From NCBI RefSeq assembly GCF_900155475.1, contig NZ_FXAM01000001.1:483501-547500 (forward strand): a DNA stretch of 64,000 nt, written 5' to 3'. The position numbers were made by a program, and so were the translations under genes. The stretch comes from Methylomagnum ishizawai. GTDB lineage: Bacteria > Pseudomonadota > Gammaproteobacteria > Methylococcales > Methylococcaceae. Below are positions 7,434-15,554 of the stretch, one piece after another. The notes below the pieces were generated by a model that saw nothing but the letters and a program-made list of their open reading frames with translations, ran no database searches and was not told the origin of the DNA. The first letter of the stretch is position 1; each line of letters opens with the position of its first letter.

Positions 7434-9953
7434 ATGGGCGAGTCATTCAAAACGATCATCCTGGGGATGCTGATAACGATGGTATCCCTGGCCGGAGCGG
7501 CCTGGGGCGACCCGGTGGCCGGGGGGCTGCCTTTCACAAGGACCGAGGCGCGCGAACCCTGCGCCAATTACACGCCCACCAAGCAGCCCTTTTTCGGCGA
7601 GACCCACCTGCATACCGCGTACTCGTTCGACGCGGTGGTGCTGGAGACCCGCAACACCCCGGAGCAAGCCTATATCTATGCCAAGGGTGGGCGGGTGGGT
7701 TTGCCGCCTTGGGCCGATACCCGCATCCAGGACACCACCCCACCCGACCAGAAGACGCTGGTGACCGAGCATCCCTATTGCATGCCCGGCGAACATTGCC
7801 AATTCATGGCGACGCGGACCGTCCAATTCCCCGAGGGGCGCGCGCTCGATTTCGCCGCGATCACCGACCATGCCGAGCAGTTCGGCGAATCCAACATCTG
7901 TACCTTCGAGGCGACCCAATCTTGCGCCGCCGACAGCGATTGCGATGCCCGGAACGGGCAGAAATGCCTTAACGGCATGTGTCGGCCCAAGGGTTATAAC
8001 GACACGGTTTGCGTGGCCGCCCGCGACGAATTCTCGCGCCTGCGCCAAGGCGCTGTGCCCGGCATCATCGCGGGTTTCGAGAACGTGGCGGAAAACCCGG
8101 CCCGTCCTCCTGTCTGCGGCCCCGACGGACAACGCTGTGCCCAACAAGCCAAGCTGGTCTGGGACAAGGTTCGGACCATGGCCAACGCGGCCTATGACCG
8201 CTCTTCCACCTGCGCCTTTACTTCCTTCATCGCCTACGAGTACACCGCGATGGCCGCCAACGGGCGTTGCGCGGACGCCACCGCCTTGCCCTGCTGGGAT
8301 CAGCGCCAAGACAACAAAGTGCCCAACCAGCCCGATAGCAACACGCCCTCCGCCGATTGTCCGAGCGGTGCCGCCTGCCTCATGAATTTCACCGGCGATT
8401 CCGGGGCCGACAACCTGCACCGCAACGTGATTTTCCGTAACGACCAGGTGGTCGATCAACCGCTCAGCAATGTCGAGGCACCCTTGGGCTGCGGCGCGGG
8501 GGCCGATTGCACCGCGGCTCCCGGCTGGCCGGTGGCATCCCCGGTGCCGATGCTGCAAAAGCTGAAGGAAGCCTGTACCGACAATCCAAGCAAGCCGGAT
8601 TGCGATGTGCTGACCATTCCCCACAATCCCAATATGAGCCGGGGCAGCATGTTCATTCCCCCGGCTAATACCCCCAACGGCTTGATCGAAGCGGCGCTGC
8701 GCCAAGAGTTCGAGCCGCTGGTGGAAATCACCCAGATCAAAGGGCAGTCGGAATGCCGCTATAACGCCAAAACGGGCATGGCTTGGACCAATCCCCCGGA
8801 CGAACTGTGCGGTTTCGAGAACGAAGGCTGGGCGCGTCTCGGCGGGGTGGCCGACGGCTATCTCACCGACGAACTGCAAACCACCGACACCATCCCGGCC
8901 CGCAGCTATGTCCGCAACACCCTCGAAAACGGCATCGCTTATGCCGCCAAGCACGGTGTCAATCCGTTCCAGCTCGGTTTCGCTGGGGCCTTGGACAGCC
9001 ACAATGGCACGCCGGGGCAGTCCGACGCCGCCCAGTACGCGAAGATCGGTGCCCACGGCATCCAGAGCTTCGCCACGTCTTCCGGGGCTTTGGATGAGCG
9101 CTTTTTCCTGGGCATCGAAACCAACGCCGGCGGCTTGACCGTGGCTTGGGCGGAGGAGAACTCCCGCGACGCGATCTTCACCGCGCTCAAAAACCGCGAA
9201 ACCTACGCCACCAGCGGCACCCGGCCCATCGTGCGCGTCTTCGGTGGTTTCGACCTGCCCAAGAACCTGTGCGATAAGAGCGATTTCGCGGCCCGCGGTT
9301 ATGCTGGCGGCGTGCCCATGGGCGGAACGTTGACGGGCGCGTCCGGCGGGCAGGCACCGAGCTTCGCCGTCAGCGCGCTCATGGATGCGGGTTGGCCGGG
9401 CCATGCCGGCACGCCCTTGGAACGGGCGCAGATCGTGAAGGGCTGGGTGGATGCGGGCGGCGCGACGCACGAACGGGTCTACGACGTGGCCGGCCAGGCT
9501 TCTGGCAAGGCACCGGAAGACATGGTCAACCTGCGTACCTGCAAGCCGGCGCGGTGGGAAGGAGCGAAGCAACTTTGCACGGTCTGGACCGACCCGGCGT
9601 TCAATCCGGCCCAGCACGCTTTCTATTATGTGCGCGTACTTGAAAACCCCAGCTGCCGCTGGACCCAGTATTACTGCAACGCCCGCAACGTCGATTGCAG
9701 CAAACCGATGGGCACCTGCCGCGCCGAGAGCCGCTCCTTCAACGGGAAAGGTTGCAATAGCAATGCCGAGTGCGGCGGCGGGGTTTGCACCCCGCCGCAA
9801 AGCTACGAGGAATACGAGTACACCCAATGTTGTAGTGGCGTCGTGCCCCAGACCGTGCAACAGCGGGCTTGGACCTCGCCGATTTGGTATAAGCCAGCGG
9901 CGTCGCCCCTCGCCGACCTTTTGAAGGACACTCCCGCTTTGGCGGGCCGCTAA
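7434..9953 (+). CDS. DUF3604 family exported protein
   Basis: An 839-residue exported protein of the DUF3604 family, whose members have a PHP/metal-hydrolase-like core; the biochemical role is unknown. The N-terminus is a clear signal peptide (about residues 1-25, ending AGAAWGDP). The segment GETHLHTAYSFDA and the later ALDFAAITDHAEQFGE give the HxH and DHxE metal-ligand pattern of PHP-like enzymes. The protein is rich in cysteines (for example in the blocks near residues 155-185 and 750-790), suggesting disulfides or periplasmic folding. The ATG at 7434 follows a strong TGAGGAG ribosome site. An in-frame extension upstream lacks one. It is followed closely by ppiC-like and hupE-like genes, probably one operon. 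Confidence 0.85.
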   Translation: MGESFKTIILGMLITMVSLAGAAWGDPVAGGLPFTRTEAREPCANYTPTKQPFFGETHLHTAYSFDAVVLETRNTPEQAYIYAKGGRVGLPPWADTRIQDTTPPDQKTLVTEHPYCMPGEHCQFMATRTVQFPEGRALDFAAITDHAEQFGESNICTFEATQSCAADSDCDARNGQKCLNGMCRPKGYNDTVCVAARDEFSRLRQGAVPGIIAGFENVAENPARPPVCGPDGQRCAQQAKLVWDKVRTMANAAYDRSSTCAFTSFIAYEYTAMAANGRCADATALPCWDQRQDNKVPNQPDSNTPSADCPSGAACLMNFTGDSGADNLHRNVIFRNDQVVDQPLSNVEAPLGCGAGADCTAAPGWPVASPVPMLQKLKEACTDNPSKPDCDVLTIPHNPNMSRGSMFIPPANTPNGLIEAALRQEFEPLVEITQIKGQSECRYNAKTGMAWTNPPDELCGFENEGWARLGGVADGYLTDELQTTDTIPARSYVRNTLENGIAYAAKHGVNPFQLGFAGALDSHNGTPGQSDAAQYAKIGAHGIQSFATSSGALDERFFLGIETNAGGLTVAWAEENSRDAIFTALKNRETYATSGTRPIVRVFGGFDLPKNLCDKSDFAARGYAGGVPMGGTLTGASGGQAPSFAVSALMDAGWPGHAGTPLERAQIVKGWVDAGGATHERVYDVAGQASGKAPEDMVNLRTCKPARWEGAKQLCTVWTDPAFNPAQHAFYYVRVLENPSCRWTQYYCNARNVDCSKPMGTCRAESRSFNGKGCNSNAECGGGVCTPPQSYEEYEYTQCCSGVVPQTVQQRAWTSPIWYKPAASPLADLLKDTPALAGR

Positions 9954-9965
9954 AAGAGGCATGCC

Positions 9966-10964
9966 ATGATTCGGCGCTGGCTTCGGCATCCGCTCCTGCA
10001 TTTCATGGTGATCGGGGCGGCCTTGTTCGCGCTGCGGGCGTTCTGGCCGGGGGCCGAACCCGGCGGCCGGCCCCCGGCGCAACGGGAGTCGCTGGTCGTC
10101 ACCGCAGCCCGCGTCGAGACGCTGCGGGCCGATTTCACCCGGCGCTGGGGCAAGCCGCCCACCGCGCAGGAGCTATCGGCCCTCATCGTCCAGACCCTCG
10201 ATGAGGAACTGCTATACCGGGAGGCGCGGTTGCTCGCGCTCGACTATGAAGACCCCAGCGTGCGCCGTCGCTTGATCGAAAAAATGCGGGCGGTGGGTAG
10301 CCACCCCGGACGGGACCCGGATGAATTGGTTCGCGAGGCGCGGGCGCTCGGGCTCGACGACGACGCGGTCATCCGCCGCCTGCTGGTGGAGAAAATGCGT
10401 ATCCTCCTCGCGCAAGACCCGCAAGCACCGGCGTTCACTGAAGAGCAACTGCGGGATTATCTCCAGCGGCACCGCGAGCGCTTCGAGTTGCCGCCCGCCG
10501 TCACTTTCACCCAGGTCTTTTTAAGCGAGGACCGGCATGGAACCCATCTGAAGCGGGATGCCCAGACTTTGCTCCGCCGGGTCCGCGCCTTGTCGCCGCT
10601 GGAAGCGGCCAAGCTGTCGGACCCGTTCCTGCTGGGCTTGCGGATACAAGCCTGGACTGGGAACCGCGTCACGGCGCGTTTCGGCAAGCCGTTCGCCGAA
10701 CAGGTATTCGCCCTGAAGCCGGGCGCTTGGTCCGGTCCCATCGAATCGCCGTATGGTCTGCACTTGGTTTGGGTGGAGGACATCTCCGCCCCGCGCCTGC
10801 CGGAGCCCGCGTCGATCCAGCAGCAACTCGTCGAGGGCGTGCAGGCGGAGCAGGCCGAGGCGCAATTGGCACGGGGCATGGAACGGCTGCGCGGGCTGTA
10901 CGATATCCAGGTCGAAGGGCACGGCGAATTGTCCCGCCCCCGCACCCTGGCGGCACAGCCCTGA
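9966..10964 (+). CDS. Membrane-anchored PpiC-type peptidyl-prolyl isomerase
   Basis: A 332-residue parvulin-type isomerase expected to assist folding of proteins in the periplasm. One transmembrane anchor lies at about residues 9-27, followed by a helical SurA-like chaperone region. The parvulin domain (about 175-275) ends in the family signature KPFAEQVFALKPGAWSGPIES with YGLHLVWV. The gene begins 12 bp after the DUF3604 gene, and its stop overlaps the region just before the HupE-like start, so the three are probably co-transcribed. The client is likely the DUF3604 protein or the HupE-like protein, but this is only inferred from position. Confidence 0.85.
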   Translation: MIRRWLRHPLLHFMVIGAALFALRAFWPGAEPGGRPPAQRESLVVTAARVETLRADFTRRWGKPPTAQELSALIVQTLDEELLYREARLLALDYEDPSVRRRLIEKMRAVGSHPGRDPDELVREARALGLDDDAVIRRLLVEKMRILLAQDPQAPAFTEEQLRDYLQRHRERFELPPAVTFTQVFLSEDRHGTHLKRDAQTLLRRVRALSPLEAAKLSDPFLLGLRIQAWTGNRVTARFGKPFAEQVFALKPGAWSGPIESPYGLHLVWVEDISAPRLPEPASIQQQLVEGVQAEQAEAQLARGMERLRGLYDIQVEGHGELSRPRTLAAQP

Positions 10965-10965
10965 C

Positions 10966-11967
10966 ATGGTGGGTCCATGGCGTGGGAGCCTGTTGGCGCT
11001 GGCCTTGTGGATGGTGGGGGCGCTGTCGGTCGGGATGGCGCATCCGCTCGACCCGGCGTTGCTGGAAATCCGCCAATCGACGGCGGGCATCCTGGATATT
11101 TTATGGCGTTTGCCCGCCCAGGACGCCGAACCGCCGCTGCGGGCGGTCCTGCCGGACACTTGCAAGCCAGTGTCCACGCCCAGCATCGACCGTTCCGGCC
11201 CGCAAGTGACCCAGCGCTGGCGGGCCGTGTGCGATCCCGCCGACTTGGTCGGCCGGCCCATCGCCGTCACCGGCCTGCGCGAACGGCAGACCGACGCCTT
11301 GCTGCGGGTCCATTTGGCGGATGGGCGCTTGATCCAACACGTCCTGCGCGGCGACGCCCCCTTGCTGCTCATTCCCGAACGGGCGGGTCGGTTCGATGTA
11401 TTACGGGATTATCTGCGCCTCGGCTTCGAGCATATCCTGGGCGGGCCGGACCATCTGCTCTTCGTTCTCGGGCTGGTGTTGCTGATTCTGGGCTGGAGGC
11501 GGCTGTTATGGACCGTCACGGCCTTCACGGCCGGCCATAGCATCACCCTTGCCCTCGCCGTGCTGGGCGTGGTCCAGGTGCCGCCGCAGCCGGTCGAGGT
11601 CTTGATCGCGCTGACCCTCGTCGTCGTCGCCGTGGAACTGGCCCGGCGGGGTCCGGGGCGGGAAACCTGGGCGCGGCGGTTTCCGTGGGCCGTGGCGTTC
11701 GCGTTCGGCTTGCTGCATGGGCTGGGTTTCGCGGGGGCGCTGGCCCAGGTCGGGCTACCGGCGGAGGAGATACCGCTGGCCTTGTTCGCGTTTAATGTAG
11801 GGATCGAGGCCGGGCAGGTGCTATGGGTCGCGGCGATCCTGGCGGGCCGCGCCGGACTGGAGGCCATGCCGTTGCGCTGGCCGTGGCCGGTCGGCTGGGT
11901 TCCCGCCTATGCGATTGGGTCGCTGGGGACTTACTGGGTGATCGAGCGGGCGGCGTCTTGGCTCTAG
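10966..11967 (+). CDS. HupE/UreJ family membrane protein
   Basis: A 333-residue protein with a signal peptide or first membrane helix (about residues 8-25), an exported domain of about 120 residues, and a C-terminal multi-helix membrane domain from about 145. The membrane part carries the HupE/UreJ-like histidine motifs GGPDHLLFVLGL and FTAGHSITLALA, and later FGLLHGLGFAGAL. HupE/UreJ proteins are nickel/cobalt permease relatives, but members with this extra exported domain and this neighbourhood have no settled substrate. The ATG at 10966 starts one base after the stop of the preceding isomerase gene, indicating tight coupling. Confidence 0.82.
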   Translation: MVGPWRGSLLALALWMVGALSVGMAHPLDPALLEIRQSTAGILDILWRLPAQDAEPPLRAVLPDTCKPVSTPSIDRSGPQVTQRWRAVCDPADLVGRPIAVTGLRERQTDALLRVHLADGRLIQHVLRGDAPLLLIPERAGRFDVLRDYLRLGFEHILGGPDHLLFVLGLVLLILGWRRLLWTVTAFTAGHSITLALAVLGVVQVPPQPVEVLIALTLVVVAVELARRGPGRETWARRFPWAVAFAFGLLHGLGFAGALAQVGLPAEEIPLALFAFNVGIEAGQVLWVAAILAGRAGLEAMPLRWPWPVGWVPAYAIGSLGTYWVIERAASWL

Positions 11968-12039
11968 GCGGCTTGCGGCCCCGTGCGCCATCCCAACGCT
12001 TGAGCTTGCCTTTCTCGATGGCGGAAGCCATCCGCCCGC

Positions 12040-12699
12040 CTAATGCTGCCTGCCGTCGCCGACCATCGCCCCCACCACGTCGAATTCCAACAGGTTGATG
12101 AGCTTGGCGACGATATCTTCGGGCGCGGCGGTTTCGACCAGCGCCTGCCGCTCCGGCGGATTGAAGGGTAGTTGCCCGGCCAGCACGTTGGCCAGCAAGG
12201 GCACCGGCACCTGCTCCAGGTTGGTCCAATTGGTCTCGAAACCCTTGCGCTGGAAATATTCCCTGAGCAAGGCCATCAGCCGCAGCCGGTCGTAGCCCAC
12301 GCTTTCGCTGGGGGTTTCATAATCCCGTCGGAACCGCGTCCAATCCGCCAGCACCCGGCGGTAGGCCCGCTCGGTGGGGATTTCCTCCACGATATCGAAA
12401 CGGCACACCCCGGTCAGCACGATCAGGAGCCGTCCATCGGAGGTTTCGTTGAAGGACACGATGCGCCCTGCCGTGCCGGTCCTGTAGACCGCGTCCTCGT
12501 CCACGGCGGAGGCATCGGGCTGTACCATGCCGATCAGGCGTTCTGAACCCAGGGCGTCCAGCACCATGTCGAGATAGCGCTGCTCGAAGATGTTGAGCGG
12601 CAATTGACAACGCGGCATGACAATCGCGTCGGGCAGGGGGAAGATCGGCAGGCTGGAGGGTAGCCGCTCGAAGGGCAGGGTGAAGGGATTGGACGCCAT
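12040..12699 (-). CDS. LON peptidase N-terminal-domain protein
   Basis: A 219-residue stand-alone LON substrate-binding domain without the AAA or protease parts of Lon. The N-terminus LPIFPLPDAIVMPRCQLPLNIFEQRY is the recognisable start of this family, and the helical C-terminal half (AKLINLLEFDVV) is also typical. Such proteins are common in proteobacteria and are of uncertain function, possibly substrate recognition or regulation. The start at 12699 (MASNPFTLP) is preferred over a far longer in-frame extension that overlaps the opposite frame of the neighbouring His-rich gene. Confidence 0.85.
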   Translation of the reverse strand: MASNPFTLPFERLPSSLPIFPLPDAIVMPRCQLPLNIFEQRYLDMVLDALGSERLIGMVQPDASAVDEDAVYRTGTAGRIVSFNETSDGRLLIVLTGVCRFDIVEEIPTERAYRRVLADWTRFRRDYETPSESVGYDRLRLMALLREYFQRKGFETNWTNLEQVPVPLLANVLAGQLPFNPPERQALVETAAPEDIVAKLINLLEFDVVGAMVGDGRQH

Positions 12700-12725
12700 G
12701 GGATGACTCCGTAGCTCGATGGCCT

Positions 12726-13514
12726 TCAGCGGCGGGACCGGTGTCCGCCGCGCTTGAAGGTCCGGGCGGGTTTGTGGGCCGCTGGGCGGTGTTTGGCTTG
12801 GGGGGCCGGGTGGGTCCGGCGCTTGGCGGTGAAGCCCGCCTGGATCGCGTGTGGCCGGGCTTGGTGTGCCGCTTTGGAAGTTCCGCGTTTCGGCAAGGCG
12901 TGGGTCCGGTGCGTAGGTCCGTGGTTGGCGTGGCCGCGGTGGCCGTGTCCTTGATAGCCCAGATGGCGGTGGCTCGCGTGGCTGGCGAGGTAGTGGCCGT
13001 GCCTTGGATAGCCCATCTGGCGGTGGCTGGCATGGGTGGCGTAGTGGTGGTGGCCGTGTCCGCGCCCATGATGGGCGGCGACCTGCCGATACCCATGCCG
13101 CGCCGTGTGATGGCGGTGCCCATGATAGCTGTGATGGCTGTGGCGATGCACGCGCCGGTAGTGCCGGTGGCCCCGGCCATGGTGGCGGTGCGGGCGATAA
13201 TGGGCGCGGGTATAGCGGGGTCGTTCCCAATCGCTGCCGTTGTAATAGCTATGGGCCGGGGCCGGATAATTCCCGGCGGGGGCGTCGGACTCCGTGCCTT
13301 GCCGCTCCTGGTTGCGTTGCCGGAGCCAGCCGCGCAATTGGTCCAAGCGCTGCTGCGGGTTCGCGCCGGAATCGTCCTCGTCCTCGTCTTCGCTATCGGC
13401 CTCGTCGACCGCGGCGATGACCAACCCGAAGGATTGCGCCTGGGCGTAGGCTTCCCCGGACAGCGCCAGCCAAGCGCCCAAAGCGTAAAAAAATCCCGCC
13501 CGCCTGAATTTCAC
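12726..13514 (-). CDS. Secreted histidine-rich repeat protein
   Basis: A 262-residue protein of unknown function. It starts with a signal peptide (MKFRRAG to about AYAQA), followed by an acidic Glu/Asp run near residues 40-52. The remaining two thirds are dominated by His, Gly, Arg and Tyr. Imperfect tandem repeats such as ASHRQMGYPRHGHY and ASHRHLGYQGHGH appear around residues 160-200. The very high His content suggests binding of Ni, Cu or Zn in the periplasm, which is inference. The GTG at 13514 has GAGG eight bases upstream; the TTG six bases earlier is too close to that site. It is divergent from the Met-rich secreted protein at 13770. Confidence 0.65.
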   Translation of the reverse strand: MKFRRAGFFYALGAWLALSGEAYAQAQSFGLVIAAVDEADSEDEDEDDSGANPQQRLDQLRGWLRQRNQERQGTESDAPAGNYPAPAHSYYNGSDWERPRYTRAHYRPHRHHGRGHRHYRRVHRHSHHSYHGHRHHTARHGYRQVAAHHGRGHGHHHYATHASHRQMGYPRHGHYLASHASHRHLGYQGHGHRGHANHGPTHRTHALPKRGTSKAAHQARPHAIQAGFTAKRRTHPAPQAKHRPAAHKPARTFKRGGHRSRR

Positions 13515-13769
13515 GATCAATACCTCGAGAGTCTACCCAACAAGATACGGGTTTCCCCGCAGGGAAGCGCCGACCCGCCATTCTTGCAGATTGCGGCGGG
13601 AGCGGGAACGGGAAAATCATGCGGGCTCCTGGGGCGCTGTGTTTTTCCCCGGCGCGGCGGGATTTGGATATCGCTCAAATCGTTGCGTGGTGATTCTGCT
13701 AAGCTGGCCGTACCGCCCGGATCGAGGCGGAGCGATAACAACCTTTTTCAACCAAGCGAGGACAACGCC

Positions 13770-14195
13770 ATGAAATTCGCAACCGGATTCGCCGCCACCC
13801 TGTTGGCGGCCGCGCTCAGCCTGCCGGTCCTGGCCGAACCCCAACCCGCCGCGCCCGCCGCTGCCCCTGCGGCAGCCAAGCCGCCCATGGGCGGCGGCAT
13901 GATGGGCGGCATGGGCGACGAGGCCCACCTCAAGCAGAAGCAGGAGTTCTTCCTGAAGATGTACGAAACCACCGGCAAAATCCTGGCGGCCAAGGACGAC
14001 AAGGAACGCGACCGCCTCAAGGCCGAGCAGCTCGAAATGATGCGCGAGAACGAGAAAGCCATGCACCAGATGATGCAGCAGCATATGCAGATGATGCGGC
14101 AGGGTGGAGGGATGGGCGGGATGCAGCACGGTGGTGGCCAGGGCGGCATGGGCGGGATGCAGCATGGCGACCCGGCGGCGGCACCGGCGCATTGA
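13770..14195 (+). CDS. Secreted Met/Gly-rich small protein
   Basis: A 141-residue exported protein. Residues 1-22 form a signal peptide (cleavage near VLAEP), then comes an Ala/Pro linker, a methionine-glycine cluster (GGGMMGGMGDE), and an amphipathic helix (HLKQKQEFFLKMYETT through EKAMHQMM). A C-terminal stretch repeats GMGGMQHGG twice. Met- and His-rich motifs of this sort often bind copper, and a methanotroph has heavy copper traffic, so a metal-handling role is plausible but unproven. The ATG at 13770 has GCGAGGA at a normal distance. It shares a 255-bp divergent intergenic region with the His-rich protein. Confidence 0.75.
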   Translation: MKFATGFAATLLAAALSLPVLAEPQPAAPAAAPAAAKPPMGGGMMGGMGDEAHLKQKQEFFLKMYETTGKILAAKDDKERDRLKAEQLEMMRENEKAMHQMMQQHMQMMRQGGGMGGMQHGGGQGGMGGMQHGDPAAAPAH

Positions 14196-14291
14196 TCCCA
14201 GGCCCGAACCGGTGTCCATGGCGGCTCCGCTCCCGGCCCACGCCCAGCGGAGCTTGCCAAAGGTGGGCTCCCAGGCGGACCGGCCTGAAGC

Positions 14292-14675
14292 CTATGGCCT
14301 GGACACAAGCCCCGCCTCGCCATCCAGCCACTTGAGATGGCTCGAACAACCCGCCCGGCAGTCGCTTGATCCGAACCGGGGAACCAGGATGCGGCCAGCG
14401 GTCATCTGGTTGACCACGCACTCGGGTTCGCCGAAGCGCAGGGTGCCGGTAACGGCGACGCCGGGCGCATCCAGCAGGTAATCGATATGCCAGTGCAGCC
14501 GTTTGGACGCCGCGAGGTGCCGTGCGATACGGGCCTCGGGATTGCGCTGGGCGCTGCCGGTATAGATATAGCGTCCCGCCGGGAAATCGAACTGGCCCAG
14601 CCGTCCGACCCGGACCCGCACCGGCTCCGCGACCCGGATCAGCAATTGATAGGTGGTCGTTGCCGCCTCGTTCAT
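14292..14675 (-). CDS. DUF123 (GIY-YIG-like) protein
   Basis: A 127-residue protein of the DUF123 family, related to the GIY-YIG nuclease fold. It has the short core GRYIYTGSAQRNPEARIARHL near residues 32-52, followed by HWHIDYLL. The C-terminal part keeps conserved cysteines (PECVVNQM, SDCRAGCSSHLKWL), as in family members from archaea and bacteria. The biological role is not known; a DNA-related nuclease function is suggested by the fold. The start codon at 14675 overlaps the stop codon of the upstream NIF3 gene as ATGA, so the two form a translationally coupled pair. Confidence 0.8.
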   Translation of the reverse strand: MNEAATTTYQLLIRVAEPVRVRVGRLGQFDFPAGRYIYTGSAQRNPEARIARHLAASKRLHWHIDYLLDAPGVAVTGTLRFGEPECVVNQMTAGRILVPRFGSSDCRAGCSSHLKWLDGEAGLVSRP

Positions 14676-15439
14676 GCCGGGTTCCCGCTGGGAATGAAAA
14701 AGCATTCCACCGCGAAGGTGGCCTCCACCTTCGCCATCAAGGCCAGGATGCCGAAGCGCTCGGTGGCGTTGTGGCCCCCGGCATACATATGCAGTCCCGC
14801 CTCCTGGCTTTCGTGCCAATCATGCTCGCTCATCTCGCCGGTGACATAGGCGTCCAGCCGTTCCCGCACGGCCCTGGGCCAATCGCGGTTGGCCCCGCCG
14901 GTGATGATACCCGCCGAACGCACCGGGGCTTCCGGGTCCGGACTGGCCATCATCACCGGATGCTCCAACACCGCGTTCAAGCGCCCGCGCCAGGTTTCCG
15001 CCGCCATGGGTTCGGCCAAGCGACCCTTGATCCCGGTGGGACGTCCTTCGTGGTCGCCGAAGGGTTCGAGTTCCACCATCCCCAAGGCCCGCGCCAAGCT
15101 GGCGGCGTTGCCGATTTCCGGGTGGGCGTCCAAGGGCAGATGGTAGGCGAACAGGTTCACACCGTGCCGCACCAGCGGGAATACCCGCCGGGCGAACGGG
15201 CCGGTTAGGGTCTTGGGGCCGTGGAATTTCCAGAACAGGCCATGGTGGACGATCAGCGCCTGCGCCCCGCCCGCGACGGCGAGCCGGGCCGAATCGGCGG
15301 TGGCCGAGACCGCGAAGGCGATGCGTTCGAGGGTCTCGGCGCCTTCGATTTGCAGGCCGTTGGGACCATAATCGGCATAGTCCGAGGGTTTGAGCAGTTC
15401 GGTCAGGAAGCGTTGCAGGTCGGCACGGGCGATGGGCAT
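14672..15439 (-). CDS. NIF3-like dinuclear metal centre protein (YbgI)
   Basis: A 255-residue member of the NIF3/YbgI family, which form toroidal hexamers with a two-metal site. In some organisms they are linked to GTP cyclohydrolase I type 2 activity. Metal ligands are visible in VHHGLFW (about residues 68-74), YHLPLDAHPEIGN (about 102-114) and the C-terminal GGHNATERFG. The ATG at 15439 has an AGAGGA ribosome site seven bases upstream; a TTG eight codons earlier is less likely. It is co-transcribed with the overlapping DUF123 gene. Confidence 0.88.
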   Translation of the reverse strand: MPIARADLQRFLTELLKPSDYADYGPNGLQIEGAETLERIAFAVSATADSARLAVAGGAQALIVHHGLFWKFHGPKTLTGPFARRVFPLVRHGVNLFAYHLPLDAHPEIGNAASLARALGMVELEPFGDHEGRPTGIKGRLAEPMAAETWRGRLNAVLEHPVMMASPDPEAPVRSAGIITGGANRDWPRAVRERLDAYVTGEMSEHDWHESQEAGLHMYAGGHNATERFGILALMAKVEATFAVECFFIPSGNPA

Positions 15440-15554
15440 GGCGGATTCCTCTGGGGCGGACAACGCGCCATCATACCCCGCCGCGTGGGTGGACGGATGC
15501 CCCGGACCGGGCTAGATTTCAGGAGAGATCACCTTACAACGCGGGGGGTTCGAT

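Noticed and set aside
7443-10082. An 879-codon open frame antisense to the DUF3604 and PpiC genes
   Set aside because: It is a shadow frame of GC-rich coding DNA. It has no family resemblance, and the plus-strand genes have strong motifs and ribosome sites.
13021-13200. Repetitive Met/Val/Ala-rich plus-strand frame over the His-rich gene
   Set aside because: It is the complementary reading of the His-rich repeats. The minus-strand frame has a signal peptide and a ribosome site.
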